A DNA stretch of 64,000 bases from Gonatopus flavifemur (taxonomy: Eukaryota; Arthropoda; Insecta; Hymenoptera; Dryinidae). The stretch lies in contig JAFFJZ010000012.1 in assembly GCA_018340375.1 (NCBI GenBank), forward strand, positions 5,704,001 through 5,768,000. Direction: 5' to 3'. Position 1 is the first letter of the stretch. Every line of letters starts with the position of its first letter. Shown piece after piece: positions 57,001 through 64,000 of this stretch. The position numbers and the translations under genes were made by a program. The notes under the pieces were generated by a model that saw only the letters and a list, made by a program, of their open reading frames with translations, did not search any database and had not been told where the DNA came from.

Positions 57001-58910
57001 AAGCATCAGAATAGTTGCACCACAAACCCTACGACCAGGTGATGATCAGCAAAAAAATCCAGGACAGTGTAGAGCAGAGCAAAAAAATCGAGGGTCGCTG
57101 GAAATGTCCAATATTCGCGATTTTCTCATCAAACTTTGTTTTTCGGAGTCCAGATGCCGTTTTCGCTTCATGCATCATCCGGAATAGTTCTAGTACACCT
57201 CCAAAAATGAGGTGAGAACCAGCAAAAAAATCCAGGATGGTATCGAGCAGAGCAAAAAAACGGCATCTGGACTCCGAAAAACAAAGTTTCATGAGAAAAT
57301 CGCGAATATTGGACATTTCCAGCGACCCTCGATTTTTTTGCTCTGCTCTACACTGTCCTGGATTCTTTTGCTGATTATCACCTGGTCGTAGGGGTTGTGG
57401 TTCGAGTATTCTGATGCTTATATGAGGGAAAAACGTGGCTTGGTTCCAGAAAACCAAAGTTTGACGAAAAAATCGCAACTATTCGAAACTTCCAGCGAGC
57501 CACGATTTTTTTGCTCTGCTCTATACCATCCTGGATTCTTTTGCTGGTTCCCACCTCATCTTTGGAGGTGTACTACAACTATTCCGGATGATACATGGAG
57601 CGAAAACGGCATCTGGACTCCGAAAAACAAAGTTTGATGAGAAAATCGCGAATATTGGACATTTCCAGCGAGCCTCGATTTTTTTGCTCTGCTCTACACT
57701 GTCCTGGATTCTTTTGCTGATTATCACCTGGTCGTAGGGGTTGTGGTTCGAGTATTCTGATGCTTATATGAGGGAAAAACGTGGCTTGGTTCCAGAAAAC
57801 CAAAGTTTGACGAAAAAATCGCGAATATTCGAAACTTCCAGCGACCCTCCATTTTTTTCGCTCTGCTCGATACCATCCTGGATTTTTTTGCTGGTTCTCA
57901 CCTCATTTTTGGAGGTGTACTACAACTATTCCGGATGATACATGAAGCGAAAACGGCATCTGGACTCCGAAAAACAAAGTTTGATGAGAAAATCGCGAAT
58001 ATTGGAGATTTCCAGCGAGCCTCGATTTTTTTGCTCTGCTCTACACTGTCCTGGATTTTTTTGCTGATGATCACCTGGTCGTAGGGCTTGTGGTGCAACT
58101 ATTCTGATGCTTACATGAGGGAAAAACGTGGCTTGGTTCCAGAAAGCCAAAGTTTGACGAAAAAATCGCGAATATTCGGGACCTCCAGCGACCCTCGATT
58201 TTTTTGCTCTGCTCTTAGCCATCCTGGATTTTTTTGCTGGTTCTCACCTTATCGTTTGAGGTTTACCGCAACTATTCCGATTCATACCTCAGCCAAAACC
58301 GTCTCCTTGACTCCGAAAAGCAAAGTGTGATTAGAAAATCGCGAATATTTCACATTTTGTGAATATTTCACAAGTATAGATTTCCAGCATAATTCATACT
58401 TTCAAATTCCAATTTCTTTCTATACTCTATACTCGTCCACACCTCGATTAGTATGCACAGCTGTCTCCCTAACGTATGATCTACAATGCCAAAGTCCCCA
58501 AGAAATCTTCTCTCCTATGACGATATCTCTCCGTCCCAATATCCAAGTATTCCATTTTCCTCACGAATATCTGTTATTCCCTTATCCTTGGGTTTAAATG
58601 AGATTAATCTAGCATATTCTTGGAGCAAATAAAAAGCGAATAATTCCTATGCATTCCTTTTACCATTTCATGCCCCCTATATCAATGGTTGTTCCAGCGG
58701 AACTGTTCCGCTGACACAACCTTCATTTTCTCGAAAACTACCGGAGCGAAAAATTCGATATTATAGCAAAAAATTAGCAAAAAAAAAGCGAAAAATTCTC
58801 ATATAGTTCATATTGGATTGTGCTCATTTGGCTGTTCCAGCGGAATGGACGTCTGACGCAAAGGCGCTCGTTCGGCAAATTCAAGCACCCTCTAATGCTT
58901 GGGTACCCTG
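54060..58910. mobile_element. Giant palindromic hAT-like element with 346-bp repeat arms
   Basis: Ends CAGGGTACCCAAGCATTA / TAATGCTTGGGTACCCTG; the left end faces the right with one small difference at the inner edge. The exact 8-bp duplication is ATTAGTTT (54052-54059 and 58911-58918). The outer ~750 bp of each arm are unique sequence. The inner arms are 346-bp units anchored on TTCTGGAACCAAGCCACG. There are seven in the left arm (54891, 55238, 55584, 55930, 56277, 56623, 56969) and three inverted in the right (near 57442, 57788 and 58135). The switch point is near 57253. No transposase frame was seen; all ORFs follow the repeat period on both strands. Confidence 0.9.
55200..57240. repeat. 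1039-bp higher-order repeat, two nearly identical copies
   Basis: Three successive 346-bp units form a block that repeats 1039 bp later: features at 55232, 55557 and 55924 recur at 56271, 56596 and 56963. Corresponding units differ by only a few bases, while neighbouring units within a block differ more. This points to a recent block duplication. Confidence 0.88.
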
Positions 58911-58931
58911 ATTAGTTTATTAGAGATAAAC

Positions 58932-60075
58932 ATGTCGAGTTTTGTGCCAACAAATGACCCTAATAGCACCAAGGTCCCTGGACGTTTTGAAAACGTTCTG
59001 AGAATGTTTCCAAAACGTCCCAACGTTCTTGGAACGTTTTAAAAACCTCCCAGTGCTGTTAGGGGACATGCGGACAGCAGTACTTTTCTGTTTTCATCTG
59101 AAGAAAACCGCAGCCGAATCGCATCGAATGCTTGTGGAGGCGTTTGGTGAGCATGCTCTCGGTAAAACACAGTGTTTCGAGTGATTCAAACGGTTCAAAA
59201 GTGGCGATATTGACGTCTGGAACGAAGAACGTGGAAGACCACTGAAAAAGTTTGAAGACGCTGACCTGCAAGCCTTGTTGGACGAAGACGACGCTCAAAC
59301 ACAACAATAACTGGCGGATCAGTTAAAGGTGACCCGAGAAGCCATCTCCCTTCGGTTGAAAGCCATGGGGAAGATACAAAAGGTGGGGAAATGGGTTCCA
59401 CACGAACTCAACGAAAGACAGCAGGAAAACCGCAAAACATCATGCGAAATGCTGCTCGCCCGGTTCCAAAGAAAGTCATTTCTCCATCGAATTGTGACTG
59501 GCGATGAGAAGTGGATATATTTCGAGAATCCTAAGCGCAAAAAGTCATGGGTTACTCCGGGTGAACCATCAACATCGACGGCAAGACCAGACCGCTACGG
59601 ACGAAAGACAATGCTGTATGTTTGGTGGGATCAGAAGGGCGTAATCTACTACGAGCTGCTGAAACCTGGGGAAACTGTCAATACTCAACGCTACCGACGA
59701 CAAATGATCGATTTTGATCGAGTTTTGCGTGAAAAACGACCAGAATACCAACAAAGACGACACAAGGTGATTTTGTTGCATGACAATGCACCAGCACACA
59801 AAGCAAAACAGGTCCAGGACACGATAGAGTCGTTCCGTTGGGAGATTCTTCAGCACGCGCCTTACTCACCGGACCTTGGCCCATCCGATTACTACTTGTT
59901 TGCATCGATGGGACACGCACTTGCTGAGCAGCGCTTTACTTCTTACGAAGATGTACGAAAATGGCTCGATGACTGGTTTGCCTCAAAAGAGCAACAGTTC
60001 TTTTGGCGCGGAATCCACAAATTGCCAGAAAGATGGAAAAAATGTATAGACAGCGACGGACAATACTTTGAATAA
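58932..60075 (+). pseudogene. mariner transposase, disrupted
   Basis: ATG at 58932 opens MSSFVPTN, identical to copy 1. A MITE at 58958-59064 then splits an Asp codon, and the frame resumes at 59067 with MRTAVLFCFHLKK. Two in-frame stops follow: TGA at 59182 (in place of the Trp in ECFEWFK-type sequence) and TAA at 59308. From 59311 the frame is clean to the TAA at 60073-60075. It contains KWVPHELNERQ, VTGDEKWIYFENP, HDNAPAH and LGPSDYYLF, with 34 residues between the last two catalytic Asp (DD34D). The DNA-binding half is dead while the catalytic half is intact. It cannot make a working transposase. Confidence 0.93.
58958..59064. mobile_element. Short CCCTAA-CAGCAC MITE inside the mariner ORF
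   Basis: 107 bp, ends CCCTAATAGCACC and AGTGCTGTTAGGG, interior GAACGTTTTGAAAACGTTC-like words. GA lies on both sides (58956-58957 and 59065-59066). Removing the insert and one GA restores the transposase reading frame, so the target duplication is 2 bp. Confidence 0.85.
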
Positions 60076-60795
60076 GTTACTTTGTATCATATCATTACAA
60101 TAAACGTGTTTTTTCTGTACAAAAATTCCGGTTTCATACTTACACACCTGGTATATTGAACACATATATGGATGAAATTCGGAGAAATTCGAAGGAAATC
60201 GGTATGATTTACTTTCAAAATTTAGTGAGAAAGTGTTCAACTTTTGACAAGAAATCACAAATTCTTTCGAATATGTTGCATTCGAAACATTCCAAACTTC
60301 TCGACTCCCTTTTTCTGATTAGCGGAGAAATTCGGACCATTTAGGAGGAAATATGAACATTTCGTCAAAAAACGGAGATTTGCGGATATTTTTCATAACT
60401 TTTTCTCTGAATTCCTCTCCGAAACTTTCAAAAATGAGAAATTCGGAGAAATATTTCCACCAGGGCATTATTGAGCAATAATTTTCCAGCACATGTAAAT
60501 TGTGATACAAAACTGCAGATAATTCACGAATTTCGGTAATTTCACCATACTATTTCGGCAATTTTGAGCCATTCTATTCCATATCTTTCCCGAGGACAAC
60601 CGGTAAAATTACCATCCTATTTCGGTAATTTCAAGTTACTCGAGTGCATATCATTCCCGAAAGTAATCGGTCAAATTATTATATCGAATACATTTAAAAT
60701 TATTCTCGATACCAATTTGCAATTTTAATGAAAGTTCGAATTAATTGCTTCCCGAATATTTTCGGTAAATTTACCGAAACTTTTTTTACAGTGTA

Positions 60796-62231
60796 TACCC
60801 AAACAATTCGAAAATTAGAATTGTTGTAATGTGCAAATGATAAAAATTAATTGAATTATGAATTGAAGAGAATAGCCATATATTGAGATCCGTATATGCC
60901 ATATTATAAGTTAATTCGACAGTGAATTTGGTTTTCATTACGCGTAACGAATTCTGACATGCGGAATAGAAAAATCAACAAATTTCCGTGATATTGAAAT
61001 GCAACCCCTGACGATAAGCAACGACTGATTGCGGGGCTCAGATGACTGCCTCTTCGTTATAAATAAGGCGCGTACATCCATCACAAATTTGCTGTAAAAA
61101 ATAATCGAAATTTTCCCATACGCGGCAACTGGAAAATTTCGATTATGGGATAAGGAATACACTTCCGGTACACGCTTATGGAATATACCGTAGTGAATAT
61201 AACTGAAAATTGCGAATTTTATGGGATTCTCACCAATGTTTTATAGTAAATTTCTGTTAAAATGTGGGAAATTCCCAACGCACGTACGTTTCGATCGCTT
61301 TGTAATATTTATGTGAAGTTTTTCATAAAAATTCTATACCGCGAGTGCGAAACAAAAGCAAGAACGAGAAAAGGATTTACAAGAAAAATTGGAGAAACCA
61401 CTACCATTACGCGCTAGTCACACCGAATAGGAAACGAGTACGTAACCGGTCATGAGATTTTTATACCTTCGCGATAGTGGAACGAGAGGAAGAAAGGAGT
61501 GAAGACAAAAAAAGTCACCCTAATATCATGGATCTTGAAGAACCGAAGAAGTGGAAGAAGCGGTAGAAGAAGAAGATTCTCGGTAATCGCTTACTCGTAT
61601 ATCTATTTGCGCAAGCGAGCAACAGTATGAAATGCTGAAGAAATCCATCAAGACCGGATCAAACGATCCAGACGAGATCTATTTTGGTTCCCTATCTTTA
61701 CAGTCGTATCTCTCGTCAACGATAACAACAACGACGACGACGACGACGACGACAAGGGAAACCGAATGCAGCGGAAAATTGTAATTATATTCAATTTCAT
61801 TACAGTCTCTCGATCATGAATTAAAGAGAAATTCTTGGTGAAATTGTCGAACCTTTTACTCGGATGGAAAATAATCGTATTTTCTTCCCGATGGAAATTC
61901 ACGATTCGTGCAAACAGGTGAATTCGGTTTATGAGTTTGATCGTGAACGATGACGAGTTTCCATTGAGTCGAATACGGAAAAAACAAACAACAAAGTCGT
62001 GATTTCTAATAATAATGAGAATAAACGCATAATCTCGTAATCCGGTTTTTCGATCGGTTTTAACCGAGCGATGGCAATTTGTTGCGAGAAGCAATGAAAT
62101 CCGGCTTTTGAAGATAATTATTGAATAACAATTATCAGCGATGAAACGTGAAACAGAAGAAAGAAGAAGAAGAAGAAGAAAGAGAGAAAAAAAAGAGATT
62201 CTTGTACAACGGAACATTCACCCTAATTTAG
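60796..62231. other. Intergenic with a dispersed repeat and low-complexity DNA
   Basis: 61090-61285 is related to 46859-47054. A (CGA)n run lies at 61718-61756 and a GAA-rich run at 62155-62195. These explain the open minus-strand frame at 61648-62217. The last ~600 bp could be 5' flank or intron of a gene whose exon follows. Confidence 0.4.
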
Positions 62232-62388
62232 TGGCAAGGTGTACAAGGAGTTTATAGCCGAAGCTGGTCAGACAGGTTTTCTTCGGGTGGCTATTCTCGA
62301 CACGGAGACCCAAGCTCTAATGATATTGAATCCTCAATTATCCTTCTCGGTTATCGATAACAAATGCCACGCACTATGGCTATTAAAA
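62232..62388 (+). CDS. Candidate internal coding exon, gene not recognised
   Basis: Bounded by an acceptor-like CCTAATTTAG at 62231 and a donor-like AAAA/GTATAT at 62389. The frame reads GKVYKEFIAEAGQTGFLRVA then ILDTETQALMILNPQLSFSV then IDNKCHALWLLK. GC content and third-position use are coding-like (GCC, CTC, GAC, TTC) and contrast with the AT-rich flanks. There is an upstream in-frame stop just before the acceptor. The folded-domain-like pattern of strands is plausible, but I cannot name the family. No partner exon was found within the window to the right. Alternative acceptor: GGCAAG at 62238. Confidence 0.4.
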
Positions 62389-62864
62389 GTATATAAATAT
62401 CAGCAAAGGATTTTCCTTATTTACTTTCATACGAGAAATTCCAATTGCTACCGATGCTGCAATTTCGTACTTATTTAAATACCATGTTCGTGTACGAATT
62501 CTTTCATTCATAGATTTTATTTAAATATAGAAAAGATATTTCGATAAATATCCACATTCCGAGTGTTTTCCGTGTGTTATCACGTCGTGTTAAACTCGTA
62601 TCCCCTTGTTACAAAGTAAATGACTTATGATTGTTATTGAATTTTGCGATTATCATCCTTAAGTGGAGGAAGGTGGAGGATACGAATTCGACAAGGTCGA
62701 CGACCCGTTATCACGAATTTCAGTACGTTAGTTTTTTTGCACCAGGGTTTGCAAGAATATTCACTGCATCAGCTAATACGTTAGTTCTGTTACCAAATTT
62801 TTTTGTCAGTAAAGAAATTTAGTGGTGTCAATCGTTTTTCTCGCTCCTTCAGCAATTTTTACTT
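62389..62864. other. Intron or intergenic DNA after the candidate exon
   Basis: AT-rich; nothing recognised. Confidence 0.35.
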
Positions 62865-63960
62865 CCATGTTCCTTATATATAAAGAAATAGAAGTATTGT
62901 AATAGGGTAAAAAATCGATCATGTAGAAGGGGGTATTCCGCCTTTGCCAAACGCTTGAGAACGTAAAAAAAACGCGTTTCCCAAAAATGTCTGCGTGTCT
63001 GTCTGTCTGTGTGCCTGTGTCCTTTTCTATGGTTAACGATAACTCTTCACAGAACGCACCGATTCGAACCAATGTGTTTGCAATTTGTTCGTCTCATCGA
63101 TGACTCGACGCCTATTAATTTTCAGACGGATCAAATAACGCGTTTCGGAAATATTGCGGAATATCGTTCGAAAGTTCGTGATTTTGCGTCCACGCATATC
63201 TCCGTTCCCTATCATGCAATTGCTATGAAATTAAAAATTTTTTCTTACGATCCGCATTTTTTGGCAATATTTCAAAAGCATGCCTTTCCTATGTTTGTAT
63301 CATCCGAATACCACGAAACTTGGACCATGTTCATTTGACGAGGTGTTAGTTGTACCGTCCAAATTTCAAGCAAATCGGAAGGGAGGGAAGAAAATGGTAA
63401 GCACTAAGCCTCGAAATAAAAGTTGATAATTTCGTAAAAGCCGCTATCATACGGATATCTTTGGTTCTTATTATCCGATCTTTACGGAATTTTCACCGCA
63501 GGTTTATGAGTTGTCGATAGTGCTGCGGTATAAGTGTTAACTCGATCTTTACAGGAAAAAGGGGGGAGAAAGAGGACACACGATATCGAAAATTGTGATT
63601 TTCCGACCAGGCATGTTTTCACTTTCTGTTATTTGATTGCCATGCAACTCATACCATTTTTTTGTTATGATTCAATAGTGGTTCCATATAAGTGTTATCC
63701 CGTTTGGTTGAAAACTGTGAAATTTTTTCTATTGCGATCCTCATTATAATTCCATGTTCCTTATATTTAAGGAAATGTAAGTATAATGCGGTAAAAATTG
63801 CATAACAATCGGATAAATTATCGGCATGAGAACGACATTTGCAAACCTTTCAAACTCCATTCCGAAGCTTAATACTAACCCTCTTCTTCCATGTTATTTT
63901 TTGAAATATTAGGAACATGGAAGTACTGTATGGTTCTCCATATTATTCTTTTTGTAGGCG
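62865..63960. repeat. Interspersed repeat with TGTC runs, copy 2
   Basis: Shares with 38500-39885 the (TGTC)n start (near 62996), TCGATAGTGCTGCGGTATAA-like and GTGGTTCCATATAAGTGTTA words, and AAAGCATGCCTTTCC near 63275. A CCATGTTCCTTATAT motif occurs near 62866 and 63752 and inversely near 63912 (AGGAACATGGAAGTA), possibly marking its ends. Confidence 0.55.
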
Positions 63961-64000
63961 CTATGGTAACAGACCAGTTTGTTACGTCAGCAATACTTTT

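Larger units (their letters stand above)
53524..60151 (+). mobile_element. mariner transposon, copy 2, expanded by insertions
   Basis: Perfect 27-bp inverted ends beginning CCAGGTGTGTAAGTATGAAA, TA on both sides (53522-53523 and 60152-60153). The ends match copy 1 closely. Insertions expand it to 6.6 kb: a hAT foldback MITE, a CACGG half-palindrome, the 4.85-kb palindromic element, and a MITE inside the ORF. Mariner's own DNA sums to about 1.3 kb, the normal length. Confidence 0.92.
52111..60465. mobile_element. CCCTGG-ended element hosting mariner copy 2
   Basis: CCCTGGTGGAAATATTTCTC plus CGAATTT at the left is matched inversely and perfectly at the right (AAATTCGG then AGAAATATTTCCACCAGGG). 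TA precedes the left end; CA follows the right. Its own DNA (52111-53523 and 60152-60465) is dominated by degenerate TCTCCGAATTT repeats. A ~418-bp segment is duplicated (52490-52740 and 52908-53155). Confidence 0.78.
49578..60793. mobile_element. CACTG-family element hosting a multi-level nest
   Basis: Left end CACTGTAAAAAAAATCGG then TAAATTTACCGAA. The inverse of the right end reads CACTGTAAAAAAAGTTTCGG then TAAATTTACCGAA. TA on both sides (49576-49577 and 60794-60795). The subterminal sequence on both sides carries GGTAAAATTACC/TTCGGTAA words. Its own DNA appears to be 49578-50028, 51700-52110 and 60466-60793, about 1.2 kb. The rest is nested insertions. Confidence 0.8.

Noticed and set aside
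54705..58330. About thirty overlapping 65-149-codon ORFs on both strands
   Set aside because: All follow the 346-bp period of the palindromic element in sense and antisense. No transposase motif.
61648..62217. 189-codon minus-strand ORF
   Set aside because: Open mainly because of CGA and GAA microsatellites (poly-Ser/Leu); no domain pattern.

Overview
The window is eukaryotic nuclear DNA from an insect, most likely a hymenopteran (the order is my inference). It is AT-rich, its genes have GT-AG introns, and it carries DD34D mariner transposases, a TTAA-flanked piggyBac-type element and many foldback elements. Host coding sequence is sparse. Only two genes are clear: the 3' end of a probable leucine-rich repeat kinase (LRRK) gene at 1-435 (+), and a four-exon monocarboxylate-transporter-type (SLC16) gene at 12883-15359 (-). 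Weaker gene hints are a coding-like exon at 62232-62388 (+), a 165-codon ORF at 29386-29883 (+), and a possible first exon at 35953-36210 (-).

Most of the rest is DNA transposons, mainly non-autonomous, and many are nested. From 1.9 to 4.8 kb there is a piggyBac-like MITE, a 1.4-kb TIR element and a hAT-like foldback MITE. From 5.7 to 11.2 kb there is a three-level nest. A hAT-like element with a near-perfect 8-bp duplication holds a 'CCCATGTGG' element, which holds a 2.8-kb foldback element with a perfect 9-bp duplication and arms of tandem ~355-bp units. From 16.1 to 18.3 kb lies a mariner whose transposase is broken by one frameshift and whose 5' part holds further insertions. From 18.4 to 34.8 kb there are many foldback MITEs starting CACTG, CACGG, CACAG or CCACACAGC, and elements rich in CCAGTACTGG. 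From 37.6 to 41.6 kb a second CCCATGTGG element sits inside a MITE whose two halves still match its relatives. From 42.8 to 48.4 kb there are TIR elements filled with short degenerate repeats.

The most striking region is 49.0-60.8 kb. An 11.2-kb TA-flanked unit (49578-60793) contains a CCCTGG-ended element (52111-60465). That contains a mariner (53524-60151), which contains several insertions. The largest is a 4.85-kb palindromic hAT-like element (54060-58910) with an exact 8-bp duplication and no visible transposase. Its arms carry seven and three copies of a 346-bp unit, and three of these units form a 1039-bp block that is itself duplicated.

Only mariner transposase is visible, in two broken copies. 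The piggyBac, hAT, foldback and TA/TG-flanked families must have depended on transposases encoded elsewhere. All boundaries come from reading termini and duplications by eye. Nothing was aligned or searched against a database.
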